Source: Pseudonocardia sp. MH-G8
GTDB lineage: Bacteria; Actinomycetota; Actinomycetes; Mycobacteriales; Pseudonocardiaceae
Assembly: GCF_002262885.1 (NCBI RefSeq)
Contig: NZ_NKYF01000003.1
Coordinates: 496,534-560,533, forward strand
Direction: 5' to 3'
Length of the DNA stretch: 64,000 nt
In this document: piece by piece, positions 27,198 through 36,984 of the stretch
Layout: each line of letters opens with the position of its first letter
Numbering within the stretch: position 1 is the stretch's first letter
Translations under genes and position numbers: made by a program
The notes under the pieces: generated by a model
What the model was told of the DNA's origin: nothing
Database searches by the model: none
What the model saw: only the letters and a program-made list of their open reading frames with translations

Positions 27198-28661
27198 GTG
27201 CCTGCACTCGCCCCGGCTTCCGACACCGTGAACGACGAACTCCTGCGCGCCCAGCAGAATGCGGTCGTGGAGATGGTGTCGATCGGTCCGGTTGCCGAAG
27301 AGCTCGCGGACCGGTTCGGGGCGGCGGGTCACCGTCTCTACCTCGTGGGCGGCAGCGTCCGCGACGCGATGCTCGGCCGCGAGGTCGCGGATCTGGACTT
27401 CACCACCGACGCCCGCCCGGACGCCGTACTCGCGGTGCTGCGGGGCTGGACCGACGCGATCTGGGACACCGGCATCGCCTTCGGCACGGTCGGCGCGCGC
27501 CGCCGCGGCACGACGGTGGAGATCACCACGTTCCGCGCCGACGCCTACGACCGTGTGTCGCGCAACCCCGTCGTCCGCTTCGGCGACACCATCGAGGACG
27601 ACCTCGTCCGGCGCGACTTCACGGTGAACGCCATGGCCGTGGAGCTCACCGGCGAACAGCGGCGGTTCGTCGACCCGCACGGCGGGCTCGCCGCCCTCGC
27701 GGCCGGCACGCTCGACACCCCCGCCACTCCGGAGGAGTCGTTCGCCGACGACCCGCTGCGCATGCTGCGGGCGGCGCGGTTCGTCTCCCAGCTGGGCCTC
27801 ACCCCGGCGCCGCGGGTTCTCGTCGCGATGACGGAAATGGCGGGCGAGCTGACGCGCATCACCCGGGAGCGGGTGCAGACCGAGCTGTCCAAGCTGATGG
27901 TCGGCACCCACCCGCGGCGCGCGATCGAGTTGATGGTCGACACCGGGCTGTGCGAGCACGTGCTGCCCGAGGTGCCTGCGATGCGGCTCGCGATCGACGA
28001 GCACATGCAGCACAAGGACGTCTACACGCACTCGCTGGTCGTCCTGGAGCAGGCGATCGGCCGCGAGACCGACGGGCCCGACCTCGTGCTGCGCCTCGCC
28101 GCGCTGCTGCACGACATCGGCAAGCCCGACACCCGGCGCAAGGAGCCGGACGGCCGGGTGAGCTTCCACCACCACGAGGTCGTCGGGGCGAAGATGGTGC
28201 GCAGGCGGCTGCGCGAGCTCCGCTATCCCAAGTCGGTGATCGACGACGTCGCCCAGCTGGTGTTCCTGCACCTGCGCTTCCACGGCTACTCCGGCGGCGA
28301 GTGGACCGACTCCGCGGTGCGTCGCTACGTCGCCGACGCGGGTCCGCTGCTCGAGCGGCTGCACAAGCTGGTGCGCTCGGACTGCACCACCCGCAACCGC
28401 CGCCGTGCCGCTGCCCTGCAGCGCAGCTACGACTCGTTGGAGGAGCGGGTCGCGCGCCTGCGCGAGCAGGAAGCGCTCGAGGCCATCCGGCCCGACCTGG
28501 ACGGCAACGAGATCATGAAGCTGCTCGGGCTCCCCCCGGGTCCGCAGGTCGGCAAGGCCTACAAGCACCTGCTGGCGCTGCGGATGGAGCGCGGGCCTCT
28601 GTCCCGCGAGGAGGCCGAGGCGGAACTACGAGCCTGGGCCGCGGAGAACGGCATCGGCTGA
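27198..28661 (+). CDS. pcnA: tRNA nucleotidyltransferase / poly(A) polymerase family (CCA-adding enzyme)
   Basis: A 487-residue class II nucleotidyltransferase that adds or repairs the CCA end of tRNA. The head domain has [28 protein letters not shown], with the catalytic aspartates in DLDF. The [10 protein letters not shown] motif is near residue 139 and the RNA-binding neck [11 protein letters not shown] follows. A C-terminal HD domain has [14 protein letters not shown] with further His residues ([11 protein letters not shown]). GTG 27198 fits a leaderless start; GTG 27228 is an in-frame alternative. It overlaps the convergent MFS gene by 36 bp. Confidence 0.93.
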   Translation: MPALAPASDTVNDELLRAQQNAVVEMVSIGPVAEELADRFGAAGHRLYLVGGSVRDAMLGREVADLDFTTDARPDAVLAVLRGWTDAIWDTGIAFGTVGARRRGTTVEITTFRADAYDRVSRNPVVRFGDTIEDDLVRRDFTVNAMAVELTGEQRRFVDPHGGLAALAAGTLDTPATPEESFADDPLRMLRAARFVSQLGLTPAPRVLVAMTEMAGELTRITRERVQTELSKLMVGTHPRRAIELMVDTGLCEHVLPEVPAMRLAIDEHMQHKDVYTHSLVVLEQAIGRETDGPDLVLRLAALLHDIGKPDTRRKEPDGRVSFHHHEVVGAKMVRRRLRELRYPKSVIDDVAQLVFLHLRFHGYSGGEWTDSAVRRYVADAGPLLERLHKLVRSDCTTRNRRRAAALQRSYDSLEERVARLREQEALEAIRPDLDGNEIMKLLGLPPGPQVGKAYKHLLALRMERGPLSREEAEAELRAWAAENGIG

Positions 28662-29996
28662 CCCGGCCTCGGTCCGGCGGGCGCGGCGCAGCTGCAGGTC
28701 GTGGGTCACCAGGCCCAGCACGTAGAGCAGTGCAGCGGCGGCCAGCAGCAGCGGCGCGCGGCCGTCCGGTGGGCTGAGCAGGGCCGCCACGGCCACGGCC
28801 ACGACGTACCCGACGTTGAACACGATGTCGTAGAGGGCGAACACCCGGCCCAGCACCTCGTCGCCCACCTCGCTCTGCACCGCCGCGTCGGTGCAGAGCT
28901 TGACGATCTGACCGGTCAGGCCCAGCACGAACGCTGCCGCGAGCACGGCGGGCAGCGACAGCAGCGCGGCGGTGGCGAGCTGGGTGACGGTGGCCACGAG
29001 GAGTGCCACGCGGACCGCGCGCGGCCGCCCCCACCGGCGCACCATCCACGGCGTGAGCAGCGCGGCCGTGCCCAGGCCCACCGCGGCGAGCACCACCGCC
29101 CCGCCGAGGCCCGCCATGCCGGCGAGCAACGGGCCTGCGTCGGTGAACGCGTAGCGGAACAGCAGCAGCGACAGCAGCGTGGAGATCCCGAACGCGAGAC
29201 GGTGCGTCGCGAGCGCCAGGAACGACGCCGCCACCGAGGGGGTCGCGATCGTGGCCCGGGCGCCGTCGGCGAACCCGTGCAGCACGCTGCCGACCGTGCT
29301 CGCCCGCCCGTCCGTCCGATCGGGACCGAGCCGGCCGCGCGGGAAGCCCGCGGCGAGCGCGGCGGCGACCAGCGACCCGACGATCGCCGTGAGCGTCACC
29401 GCACCCGATCCGGTGTCGCCGGTGCCGATCAGCTCGCGCAGGCCGATCGCGCTCGCCCCGCCCAACGCCGCCGTGGCGGCACCGGCGGTGACCGCGAACG
29501 TGTTCGCCTCCACCAGGTGCCGGCGGGGTACGACGTGCGGCAGCGCCACCGAGAGCCCGGCCAGCACGAAGCGGCTCACCCCGGCCACGGCCAGCGCGGG
29601 CAGGTACAGCGCCAGGCCCGTGCCGCCGGCCACGACAACGGCCGCCACGACCACCACCAGCGCCGCGCGCACGAGGTTGGCACCCAGCAGGACGCGTCGA
29701 CGGTCCCACCGGTCCAGGAGTGCACCGGCGAACGGGCCGATCACCGAGTACGGCAGCAGCAGCACGGCCAGCCCGGCGGCGACGGCCAGCGGGTCGGCCT
29801 GCCGCTCCGGGTTGAACAGCACCGCGCCGCCGAGCGCAGCCTGGAACATGCCGTCGGCCCACTGAGTGGTGAAGCGCACAGCGAGCAGCCGGCGGTACCC
29901 GCGCGTGCGCACCAACCGGGCAAAACCCAGGCGTTCGTGCGGCGCCGCGGTGACCACCGTGGCGGCTGCAGGCGGCGGAGGCCCCGAAGTCGGCAC
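28626..29996 (-). CDS. MFS transporter
   Basis: A 456-residue major facilitator protein with about 12 hydrophobic helices. The loop 2-3 motif LLDRWDRRRVLLGANL is visible near residue 92, and a second, degenerate copy (MVRRWGRPRAVRVALL) after helix 8. The N-terminal cytoplasmic stretch contains FARLVRTRGYRRLLAVRF, typical of exporters in this subgroup. The substrate is unknown. Homologues occur beside pcnA in related actinobacteria. GTG 29996 is the start; its 3' end overlaps pcnA by 36 bp in the opposite sense. Confidence 0.85.
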   Translation of the reverse strand: MPTSGPPPPAAATVVTAAPHERLGFARLVRTRGYRRLLAVRFTTQWADGMFQAALGGAVLFNPERQADPLAVAAGLAVLLLPYSVIGPFAGALLDRWDRRRVLLGANLVRAALVVVVAAVVVAGGTGLALYLPALAVAGVSRFVLAGLSVALPHVVPRRHLVEANTFAVTAGAATAALGGASAIGLRELIGTGDTGSGAVTLTAIVGSLVAAALAAGFPRGRLGPDRTDGRASTVGSVLHGFADGARATIATPSVAASFLALATHRLAFGISTLLSLLLFRYAFTDAGPLLAGMAGLGGAVVLAAVGLGTAALLTPWMVRRWGRPRAVRVALLVATVTQLATAALLSLPAVLAAAFVLGLTGQIVKLCTDAAVQSEVGDEVLGRVFALYDIVFNVGYVVAVAVAALLSPPDGRAPLLLAAAALLYVLGLVTHDLQLRRARRTEAGSADAVLRGPGS

Positions 29997-30029
29997 GGCC
30001 GCAGGCTACGCGCCGGAGCGGGTGCGACG

Positions 30030-30638
30030 ATGTGCCACGTGGTGGACGAGCGCTCCCGTTCTGGTTCCGTTCCCGGTCCGGGGGTGGCGCCGGGCACGTT
30101 GCTGGTGGCGGCTCCCGGCCTGCTCGACCCCCACTTCCGGCGCACGGTCGTCTACATGATCGAGCACCGGACACGAGGCAGCCTCGGGGTCGTTCTCAAC
30201 CGGCCGAGCGAGGTCACCGTTCGCGATGTGCTCCCCGCGTGGGCTCCCCTGTCCTCCCAACCGCCCGCGGTGTTCGTCGGTGGACCGGTGGAGAGTGAGA
30301 CCGCCCTGTGCCTCGCCGCCGTGCGCACCGGGCAGGACCCGGATGCGGTCGACGGGCTCGTCACGGTGCGGGGGCCGGTGGCCCTGGTCGACCTCGACAC
30401 CGACCCGGCCGCCATCGCGCCCCGGCTGCGCGGCCTGCGCGTGTTCGCCGGCTACTCGGGCTGGGACGCCGGACAGCTCGCCGGCGAGATCGAGCGCGGG
30501 GACTGGATCGTGGTCCCGGCCATCCCCGACGACGTGCTGGCCCGCCACGACGCCGGGCTCTGGCAGCACGTGCTGCGTCGCCAGGGCATGCCGCTCGCGC
30601 TGCTGGCGAGCTACCCCTTGGACGTCCGCACCAACTAG
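30030..30638 (+). CDS. YqgE/AlgH family protein
   Basis: A 202-residue protein of the YqgE/AlgH (UPF0301) family. The core begins PGTLLVAAPGLLDPHFRRTV and continues VVYMIEHRTRGSLGVVLNRP, then VFVGGPVESETALCLA and VFAGYSGWDAGQLAGEIERG. The molecular function is unknown, though the family is widespread. The start is ATG 30030, with GGAGCGGG about 10 nt upstream; GTG 30039 is possible. It is divergent from the MFS gene. Confidence 0.93.
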   Translation: MCHVVDERSRSGSVPGPGVAPGTLLVAAPGLLDPHFRRTVVYMIEHRTRGSLGVVLNRPSEVTVRDVLPAWAPLSSQPPAVFVGGPVESETALCLAAVRTGQDPDAVDGLVTVRGPVALVDLDTDPAAIAPRLRGLRVFAGYSGWDAGQLAGEIERGDWIVVPAIPDDVLARHDAGLWQHVLRRQGMPLALLASYPLDVRTN

Positions 30639-30695
30639 ACGGCCTCCGCTTCGGCGGGGCTGATCGACACGCGTCGGCAGGGTGGGCGTGAGCGG

Positions 30696-31145
30696 CTACG
30701 CCCGTCCGCCGGAGGTGCTCGGGGCGGTGCGACAACCCGCCACCAGGTCGCAGCCCGCGCACGTGCCCGCGCACGACGACGGCTCGGGCGCGGGCGGCGG
30801 TACGGCGCGGGCGGCGCGGTCACCGGCCACGCCTCCGACACCGGTGAGCACGAAGATCCCCGCGAGGCTCACGACGAGCAGGGTCCAGCCGAGCACGCCG
30901 GAGGCGCCGGCCATCAGGGCGACGCCGGCGGTGAACGCCACGGCGCCCGCGGCACCGAGCGGCGCCGAGGCCACCTGGTTGGCGATCGCGAACGCGGCGT
31001 CCGAGCGGAGGCTGGCGGACGTGCGTACGCCTGCCCAGCGGTTGCGGCGCAGCCTGCGGCGCAGGCCGAGCACGGCGACCGTGAGCAGAGCGGCGCCCAG
31101 GAGGACGAGCAGGGCGCCGAGGACGAGACGGACGGGCTGCGGCAC
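30696..31145 (-). CDS. SdpI-family membrane protein
   Basis: A 149-residue protein with about three membrane helices. The motif [22 protein letters not shown] (residues ~35-56) is typical of SdpI/YhfL-like proteins, which in Bacillus give immunity to SdpC toxin; most actinobacterial members have no known role. The C-terminus carries a Cys-rich stretch ([16 protein letters not shown]). The start GTG 31145 has TAGCCT 7 nt upstream on the minus strand, so the mRNA is probably leaderless. It is divergent from the leuS leader, only about 50 bp away. Confidence 0.72.
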   Translation of the reverse strand: MPQPVRLVLGALLVLLGAALLTVAVLGLRRRLRRNRWAGVRTSASLRSDAAFAIANQVASAPLGAAGAVAFTAGVALMAGASGVLGWTLLVVSLAGIFVLTGVGGVAGDRAARAVPPPAPEPSSCAGTCAGCDLVAGCRTAPSTSGGRA

Positions 31146-31196
31146 GGCGACCAGGCTACTGCGCGTACCCGGGCGAGGGCTCGCCGCCAGCGGCGT

Positions 31197-31202
31197 TACC
31201 CT
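31197..31202 (+). promoter_or_regulatory. -10 box of the leuS transcript
   Basis: TACCCT (TANNNT) ends 7 nt before the GTG of the leader peptide, placing the transcription start at that GTG. Confidence 0.6.
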
Positions 31203-31209
31203 TGAAGAC

Positions 31210-31248
31210 GTGGCCCGCCGACTCCTTCTCGAGGCCGCGCCGCACTGA
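31210..31248 (+). CDS. Leucine leader peptide of the leuS attenuator
   Basis: A 12-codon open frame, [12 protein letters not shown], with three consecutive leucine codons (CTC CTT CTC, the middle one rare at this GC content). It starts at a leaderless GTG set by the -10 box TACCCT, and ends 43 bp before a strong terminator hairpin and 115 bp before leuS. Ribosome stalling at these codons when charged tRNA-Leu is scarce would favour read-through into leuS. This is the classic attenuation layout; the mechanism is inferred from the sequence. Confidence 0.72.
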   Translation: MARRLLLEAAPH

Positions 31249-31291
31249 GCGGGTTCGTCGCAACGACGACGGAGCACGCCCCGGCGCGGCC

Positions 31292-31330
31292 GACCCCTTC
31301 TGCCTCCGGCAGGGGGGTCTTCTGGTTTTC
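31292..31330 (+). terminator. leuS attenuator terminator
   Basis: Arms GACCCC-TT-CTGCC and GGCAG-G-GGGGTC close over a TCC loop and are followed by TTCTGGTTTTC. It lies between the leader peptide and the leuS ribosome-binding site, so it can only act as a regulated (read-through) terminator. Confidence 0.75.
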
Positions 31331-31363
31331 GGGCCGCCACCACGGACTTCCCAGGAGCGGGAC

Positions 31364-34249
31364 ATGAGCACGGACACGACCGCAGCCGCGCCGGAGAGCG
31401 CCGATGCCACGGGCAACGACGGCGCGGACGGCACGCCGCCGTTCCGGTACGGCGCGGGCCTGGCCGCGCGGATCGAGAGCCGCTGGCAGGACCGGTGGGA
31501 GGCCGAGGGCACGTTCCAGGCGCCCAACCCCTCGGGGGCGTGGGCCGAGCCGGGCGAGGTCGGCTCGGACAAGACCTACCTGCTGGACATGTTCCCCTAC
31601 CCGTCCGGATCGGGCCTGCACGTCGGGCACCCGCTGGGCTTCATCGGCACCGATGTGCTGGGCCGATACCTGCGGATGAACGGCCGCACCGTGCTGCACA
31701 CGATGGGCTTCGACGCGTTCGGGCTGCCCGCGGAGCAGTACGCCGTGCAGACCGGCACGCATCCGCGCAGCACCACCGAGGAGAACATCAAGCGCTACAA
31801 GGCGCAGCTGCGCCAGCTGGGCCTGGGGCACGACGAGCGCCGTTCGGTGGCCACCACCGACGTCGAGTTCTACCGCTGGACCCAGTGGATCTTCCTGCAG
31901 ATCTACAACTCCTGGTACGACGAGGCACAGCAGAAGGCTCGTCCGGTCGCCGAGCTGGAAGCCGAGTTCACCTCCGGCACCCGGCGTGTCCCGGACGGGC
32001 GCGCGTGGGCGGAGCTGACCGAGGCCGAGCGCCGCTCGGTCGTCGACGGGTACCGCCTGGCGTACATCTCGGAAGCGCCGGTCAACTGGTGCCCGGGTCT
32101 GGGCACCGTGCTGGCCAACGAGGAGGTCACCGCCGACGGGCGCAGCGAGCGGGGCAACTTCCCCGTGTTCCGCCGCAACCTGAAGCAGTGGATGATGCGG
32201 ATCACGGCGTACGCCGACCGCCTGATCGACGACCTGGACCGGCTGGACTGGTCCGACGCGGTCAAGACGATGCAGCGCAACTGGATCGGCCGCTCCGAGG
32301 GCGCCCAGGTCCGGTTCGCCACGGCCGGCGCCGACATCGAGGTCTTCACCACCCGCCCGGACACGCTGTTCGGTGCCACCTACATGGTGCTGGCGCCGGA
32401 GCACCCGCTCCTGGACGCGATCGTCCCGCAGGCGTGGCCCGACGCCGTCGACGCCCGCTGGACCGGGGGCGCGGCCGACCCGGTCACGGCCGTCACCGCC
32501 TACCGGGAGGCCGCCGGGCGCAAGTCCGAGCTGGACCGCCAGGAGAACCGCGAGAAGACCGGCGTCTTCACGGGCGCCTACGCCACCAACCCCGTCAACG
32601 GGCAGCAGCTCCCGGTCTTCGTCGCCGACTACGTCCTGATGGGCTACGGCACCGGTGCGATCATGGCGGTGCCCGGCCAGGACCAGCGCGACTGGGACTT
32701 CGCCGAGGCCTTCGGGCTGCCGATCGTGCGCACGGTGCAGCCGAGCGAGGGCTTCGACGGCGCTGCGTACACGGGCGACGGTCCGGCGATCAACTCGGCC
32801 AACGCCGAGATCAGCCTGAACGGCATGGCCGTCGCCGAGGCGAAGCAGACCATCACCGAGTGGCTGGCGGCGCGCGGCGCGGGTGAAGCCGTGGTCCAGT
32901 ACAAGCTGCGGGACTGGCTGTTCTCCCGGCAGCGCTACTGGGGCGAGCCGTTCCCGATCGTCTGGGACGAGCACGGCCCGGTGGCGCTGCCCGCCGACCA
33001 CCTCCCGGTCGAGCTGCCGGAGATCGGCGACTACTCCCCCAAGACCTACGCCCCGGACGCCGCCGACAGCGAGCCGGAGCCGCCCCTGTCGCGCGCCTCG
33101 GAGTGGGTGGAGGTGGAGCTGGACCTGGGCGAGGGCCCGCGTCGCTACCGCCGCGAGACCAACACGATGCCCCAGTGGGCCGGCTCCTGCTGGTACTACC
33201 TGCGCTACCTGGACCCGGAGAACCACGAGCGGTTCGTCGACCCCGAGGTCGAGCGGTACTGGCTGGGCAAGGACCCGACGCGCGAGCACGACACCGGCGG
33301 CGTCGACCTGTACGTCGGCGGGATGGAGCACGCGGTGCTGCACCTGCTGTACGCGCGGTTCTGGCACAAGGTGCTGTTCGACCTGGGCGAGGTCAGCTCG
33401 GAGGAGCCGTTCCGCCGCCTGGTCAACCAGGGGTACATCCAGGCGTTCGCCTACACCGACGCCCGCGGCGCGTACATGCCCGCGGACGAGGTCGTCGAGG
33501 ACGAGGAGGGCCGTTTCACGTGGAACGGCCAGCCCGTCCGCCGGGAGTACGGGAAGATGGGCAAGTCGCTGCGCAACGTGGTGACCCCCGATGACATGTG
33601 CGCGCGCTACGGCGCCGACACGTTCCGCCTGTACGAGATGTCCACCGGGCCGATGGAGGTCTCGCGGCCCTGGTCGACGCGCGACGTCGTGGGTTCCCAG
33701 CGGTTCCTGCAGCGGGTGTGGCGCAACCTGGTGGACGAGCAGACGGGTCAGCTGCGCGTCACGGACGCGGAGCCCGACACGGAGACCCTGCGCGTCCTGC
33801 ACCGTGTGATCGCGAACGTGCACGACGACTTCGCCGCACTGCACTACAACACCGCCGCGGCCAAGCTGATCGAGCTGAACAACCACCTGACCAAGACCTA
33901 CGCCACGGCCGGCGTGCCCCGGAGCGTGGCCGAGCCGCTGGTGCTGATGATGGCGCCGCTCACGCCGCACATCGCGGAGGAGCTGTGGTCGCTGCTGGGC
34001 CACGACGGCTCACTGGCACACGGTCCGTTCCCGGAGGCCGACGAGCAGTACCTGGTGGCCGACACCCTGGAGTACCCGATCCAGGTCAACGGCAAGGTGC
34101 GCTCGCGGATCACCGTGCCCGCCGACGCATCCGGCGAGCAGGTGCAGGCCGCCGCCCTCGCCGAGGAGAAGGTGGCAGCGCTGCTGGACGGGCGGGAGCC
34201 GCGCAAGGTGATCGTGGTTCCCGGCCGACTGGTCAACGTGGTGGTCTAG
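31364..34249 (+). CDS. leuS: Leucyl-tRNA synthetase
   Basis: A 961-residue class I synthetase that charges tRNA-Leu. The HIGH-type motif is [10 protein letters not shown] (residue ~86), the CP1 editing domain contains the conserved [20 protein letters not shown], and the KMSKS equivalent is KMGKS (near 731). The C-terminal tRNA-binding domain ends [11 protein letters not shown]. The first ~25 residues are an Ala/Asp-rich extension. The start is ATG 31364 with AGGAG upstream. It is controlled by the leader peptide and terminator just upstream. A 14-bp parS-like core lies within codons around 33512. Confidence 0.97.
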   Translation: MSTDTTAAAPESADATGNDGADGTPPFRYGAGLAARIESRWQDRWEAEGTFQAPNPSGAWAEPGEVGSDKTYLLDMFPYPSGSGLHVGHPLGFIGTDVLGRYLRMNGRTVLHTMGFDAFGLPAEQYAVQTGTHPRSTTEENIKRYKAQLRQLGLGHDERRSVATTDVEFYRWTQWIFLQIYNSWYDEAQQKARPVAELEAEFTSGTRRVPDGRAWAELTEAERRSVVDGYRLAYISEAPVNWCPGLGTVLANEEVTADGRSERGNFPVFRRNLKQWMMRITAYADRLIDDLDRLDWSDAVKTMQRNWIGRSEGAQVRFATAGADIEVFTTRPDTLFGATYMVLAPEHPLLDAIVPQAWPDAVDARWTGGAADPVTAVTAYREAAGRKSELDRQENREKTGVFTGAYATNPVNGQQLPVFVADYVLMGYGTGAIMAVPGQDQRDWDFAEAFGLPIVRTVQPSEGFDGAAYTGDGPAINSANAEISLNGMAVAEAKQTITEWLAARGAGEAVVQYKLRDWLFSRQRYWGEPFPIVWDEHGPVALPADHLPVELPEIGDYSPKTYAPDAADSEPEPPLSRASEWVEVELDLGEGPRRYRRETNTMPQWAGSCWYYLRYLDPENHERFVDPEVERYWLGKDPTREHDTGGVDLYVGGMEHAVLHLLYARFWHKVLFDLGEVSSEEPFRRLVNQGYIQAFAYTDARGAYMPADEVVEDEEGRFTWNGQPVRREYGKMGKSLRNVVTPDDMCARYGADTFRLYEMSTGPMEVSRPWSTRDVVGSQRFLQRVWRNLVDEQTGQLRVTDAEPDTETLRVLHRVIANVHDDFAALHYNTAAAKLIELNNHLTKTYATAGVPRSVAEPLVLMMAPLTPHIAEELWSLLGHDGSLAHGPFPEADEQYLVADTLEYPIQVNGKVRSRITVPADASGEQVQAAALAEEKVAALLDGREPRKVIVVPGRLVNVVV
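33512..33527. other. parS-like core inside leuS
   Basis: CGTTTCACGTGGAACG shares the inner 14 bases GTTTCACGTGGAAC with the parS sites near parB but has changed outer bases. It encodes RFTWNG; chance cannot be excluded. Confidence 0.35.
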
Positions 34250-34326
34250 AGGCCTGGGCGGCGGTGGCCACGGACGCTCACCCGGGCCGTGCAGCCGCCG
34301 GTCCACGCTCTCCTTCTCCCGTCCAC

Positions 34327-34383
34327 GCGGTGGGCGCGCCGTTCCCGGCTCGGGACTTCCTGCCTCACGCCACACCCGGGTCC
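34327..34383. repeat. Dispersed ~57-bp element, copy 1
   Basis: Starts GCGGTGGGCGCGCCGTTCCC and ends near CGGGTCC. A similar stretch occurs at 51346-51403, also between genes. Function unknown. Confidence 0.6.
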
Positions 34384-34492
34384 CGGCGGCCGTGATCAGC
34401 GAAAGTGGTGTCAGGGCGACAGGAATGGCGCTCTCACACCACTCCTGGCGATCATGACGACGAGCCGGCGAACGTATGGTCGACGTGGTGGT

Positions 34493-34918
34493 CTAGCAAT
34501 CCTTCGGCTTCTTGCCCAGCGCCCCGGCCACGATCACGGCGGCCCAGATGCCGAGCGGGATCGCCGGCCAGAACGCGATCAGGCCGCCGGCCACCAGAGA
34601 GGTGGCGCCCCAGATCGCGATCATGATCACGGCTCCGCCCAGCCAGTCGCGCCACTCGCCCTGCCGCGCGCGCTTCTCCGCGACCGCGCGGGAGCGCTTC
34701 TCGACCGCGGGCGGGGCGCTCTCGCGAACCGCCGGCAGGTCGGCGGTGACGGTGTCGAGCTCGCCGTAGGTGCGGGCGGCGTACGCGGCGCGCAGCCGGG
34801 CGTCGTACTCGGTGAGATCGAGGCGGCCCTCGTCCACGGCTGTGCGCAGCCGGTCGGCCGTGGCCGACCGGTCGGCATCGGAGGCGCGCAGCCGGCTGCG
34901 GTCGGCATCCGAGGTCAC
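34493..34918 (-). CDS. DUF1707 (SHOCT-like) domain membrane protein
   Basis: A 141-residue protein. Residues ~8-60 form a DUF1707 domain (LRASDADRSATADRLRTAVD then EGRLDLTEYDARLRAAYAA), followed by a charged segment and two C-terminal membrane helices (GAVIMIAIWGATSLVAGGLI and the next). The role is unknown; such proteins are abundant in actinobacteria. Start GTG 34918 has TACCAT 7 nt upstream on the minus strand, suggesting a leaderless mRNA. Divergent from the TetR gene. Confidence 0.85.
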   Translation of the reverse strand: MTSDADRSRLRASDADRSATADRLRTAVDEGRLDLTEYDARLRAAYAARTYGELDTVTADLPAVRESAPPAVEKRSRAVAEKRARQGEWRDWLGGAVIMIAIWGATSLVAGGLIAFWPAIPLGIWAAVIVAGALGKKPKDC

Positions 34919-35003
34919 GCTCGCGATGGTACGAGCGCCGGGGCGTCCCGGCATCGGTCTGCCGGTGGATACCGGGTCATCTCGTCCGAGGTATTCTCTG
35001 TTC

Positions 35004-35588
35004 ATGGCAGGGAAAACTGCTAGTAGCAGGGTCGCAGCTCGCCGCCGTGCCGCCGTGGAGGAGATCCTCGCCGCGGCCTGGCAGCTCGCCGGCGAACACG
35101 GGCTCGCCGGCATCGCCCTGCGGGAGCTCGCCGGCCGGCTGGAGATGCGCCCGCAGTCGCTGGCCTGGTACTTCCCCACCAAGAACGTCCTCTACGACGC
35201 GATGCACGCGCAGGGCCACGAGGAGTTCCTGCACGTCCTCGACTCCGCGACGGAGCGGGGGCCGCTCGACGTCCGGCGCGCGGCCCACGTCTTCGCGGAT
35301 TTCTGCCTGGCGAGCCCACCGCGCTACCAACTGATGACCCAGCGCACCGTGCCCGGCTTCATCCCCTCGGCGTCGTCCACCGTGCTGGCCCGGCGCGCGT
35401 TCGGAGCCTGGCGCGCCGCGCTGGCCGCCGCCGGCGTCACCGATCCGGACGCCGTCGACGTGCTCACCGCCGTCGTCAAGGGCGTGGTCGACCAGCAGGT
35501 CACGGCCGACCCCGCGGGCGACCGCTACCTGCGCCACCTCGACATGGTGATCGACATGTTCCTCGCGCACCCCTGGCCCGCGCCGTGA
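35004..35588 (+). CDS. TetR-family transcriptional regulator
   Basis: A 194-residue repressor. The N-terminal HTH (residues ~15-60) reads AAWQLAGEHGLAGIALRELA followed by GRLEMRPQSLAWYFPTKNVL, the standard TetR form. The C-terminal ligand domain resembles TetR_C_33 proteins. It is translationally coupled (GTGA overlap) to the thioesterase downstream, which it may control. The start ATG 35004 has TATTCT 6 nt upstream, so a leaderless message is likely. The ligand is unknown. Confidence 0.9.
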   Translation: MAGKTASSRVAARRRAAVEEILAAAWQLAGEHGLAGIALRELAGRLEMRPQSLAWYFPTKNVLYDAMHAQGHEEFLHVLDSATERGPLDVRRAAHVFADFCLASPPRYQLMTQRTVPGFIPSASSTVLARRAFGAWRAALAAAGVTDPDAVDVLTAVVKGVVDQQVTADPAGDRYLRHLDMVIDMFLAHPWPAP

Positions 35589-36016
35589 CCGCGCCGTTCC
35601 GCATCCGGCTGGAGGTGCGGTCCTACGAGCTCGACACGCAAGGCCACGTCACCACGGCCGCCTACCTGCAGTACGCCGACCACGCGCGGTGGAAGCTCCT
35701 CGAGGCGGCGGGGGTCGACCTGGACGCGCTGCGCCGCTCCGGCCTCGGCCCGGTCACCCTGGAGACCACGGTGCGCTTCGTCCGCGAGCTGCGCCTCGGT
35801 CACGAGGTGGACGTGAGCTGCGGGTTCGAGTGGCCGGGCGGCAAGACCGGCCGGGTGGTCCAGCAGCTGCACCGCACCGACGACGGCAGCCTCGTCGCCG
35901 AGGTGCACAGCGTCGGCGGCGTGCTCGACCTCACCGCCCGCAAGCTCGTCCCGGAACCCGCGGCGGTGTGGCGCCACCTCGCCGCGAACCCGGAGCTGCT
36001 CGGTGTAGCCGACTGA
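35585..36016 (+). CDS. Acyl-CoA thioesterase (4HBT/hotdog family)
   Basis: A 143-residue hotdog-fold protein. The opening RIRLEVRSYELDTQGHVTTAAYLQYADHAR matches 4-hydroxybenzoyl-CoA thioesterase-like enzymes, with Asp-x-x-Gly-His-Val/Asn forming the usual active-site turn (D-T-Q-G-H-V here). It would hydrolyse a cytoplasmic acyl-CoA; the substrate is unknown. The GTG start overlaps the TetR stop by 4 bp, implying co-expression. Confidence 0.85.
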   Translation: MTAPFRIRLEVRSYELDTQGHVTTAAYLQYADHARWKLLEAAGVDLDALRRSGLGPVTLETTVRFVRELRLGHEVDVSCGFEWPGGKTGRVVQQLHRTDDGSLVAEVHSVGGVLDLTARKLVPEPAAVWRHLAANPELLGVAD

Positions 36017-36058
36017 ACGCGATCATCGCGTGGCACCCGCGGTCATGGGGCCGGACCA

Positions 36059-36128
36059 CTCGCACACACCTCGGCTACCCCGCACACACCACCGGACATG
36101 TGTGCGAGGTCTGCGACGTCTGTGCGGG
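36059..36128. terminator. Nested hairpins between convergent genes
   Basis: CTCGCACACA (36059) pairs with TGTGTGCGAG (36099), and CCCGCACA (36078) pairs with TGTGCGGG (36121). The two stems compete. The site lies between the thioesterase and SDR stops and probably ends transcription from both sides. Confidence 0.5.
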
Positions 36129-36145
36129 CCGGACCGCCGGCCGCG

Positions 36146-36844
36146 TCAGGTGCCCGCGGGCCGCAGGACGAGCTCGGTGAGCGCGGCGTCGTCCGGAGCG
36201 GTGACGGCCAGCAGCACGGCACCGGCCACCGACTCGGGGCGCAGGTAGGACTCGGGGCGGTAGTCACCGCCCTCCTGCGTGACGACCTCGCGCTGCATCG
36301 CGGTGTCGACCCGGCCCGGGTGGACGGAGGTGACCCGGACGCCGTTGCCGGCCTCCTCCGCCCGCAGCGCGTCGGCGAACGCCCGCAGGGCGAACTTGCT
36401 CGCGGCGTAGGACGCCCACCCCGCGCGGGCGGTGAGGCCCGCGCCGGAGTTGAGCAGCACGACGCGGCCCCCGGCCGCGCGGAGGGCGGGCAGGAGCAGG
36501 CGGGTGAGCTCGGCGACGGCAACGACGTTGATCTCGAACTGCCGCCGCCAGGTGGTCGCCGGCGTCTCGGCGACCGTGCCGAGCAGCCCGATGCCGGCCG
36601 AGTGCACGAGGACGTCCAGCCGCTCGATGCCACCGGCCGCCTCGGCGAGGGCGGCGCCGTCGGTCAGCTCCACCGGCCACGGCCGGGCACCCGGAAGCTC
36701 GTCGGCCAGCGCCTGCAGGGCGGCGGTGTCGCGCCCGCCCAACAGCACGTCGTGTCCGGGCGCGAGTGCCCTGGCCACGGCCGCGCCGATCCCGCGGGAC
36801 GCCCCGGTGACGAGGGCGAGGGGACGCATCTCGGGCCCGATCAC
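36146..36844 (-). CDS. Short-chain dehydrogenase/reductase
   Basis: A 232-residue Rossmann oxidoreductase. The cofactor motif TGASRGIG is at residues 13-20, the HSAGIG variant of NNAG is near 80, and the catalytic Ser and YxxxK are in LNSGAGLTARAGWASYAASK. The substrate is unknown; the Arg in the cofactor loop suggests NADP(H). Start GTG 36844 is chosen because TAGAGT lies 8 nt upstream on the minus strand (leaderless); ATG 36829 is a weaker alternative. Confidence 0.88.
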   Translation of the reverse strand: MIGPEMRPLALVTGASRGIGAAVARALAPGHDVLLGGRDTAALQALADELPGARPWPVELTDGAALAEAAGGIERLDVLVHSAGIGLLGTVAETPATTWRRQFEINVVAVAELTRLLLPALRAAGGRVVLLNSGAGLTARAGWASYAASKFALRAFADALRAEEAGNGVRVTSVHPGRVDTAMQREVVTQEGGDYRPESYLRPESVAGAVLLAVTAPDDAALTELVLRPAGT

Positions 36845-36984
36845 GACCCGGGACTCTAGTGCTCCGGTGGATGTTCGTGATCTCGGCTCTACCCGGACGT
36901 CCTGGCGCGGCGTCATCCCGCCCGCACGCACCCCGTTCCTGTCGATGCACCAGGTCGACGGGGTGCGTGCCGGGCCGGGACGAC

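Noticed and set aside
31203..31363. T-box riboswitch before leuS
   Set aside because: No T-box sequence (AGGGUGGNACCGCG-like) or specifier stem was found; the leader peptide with Leu codons explains the region better.
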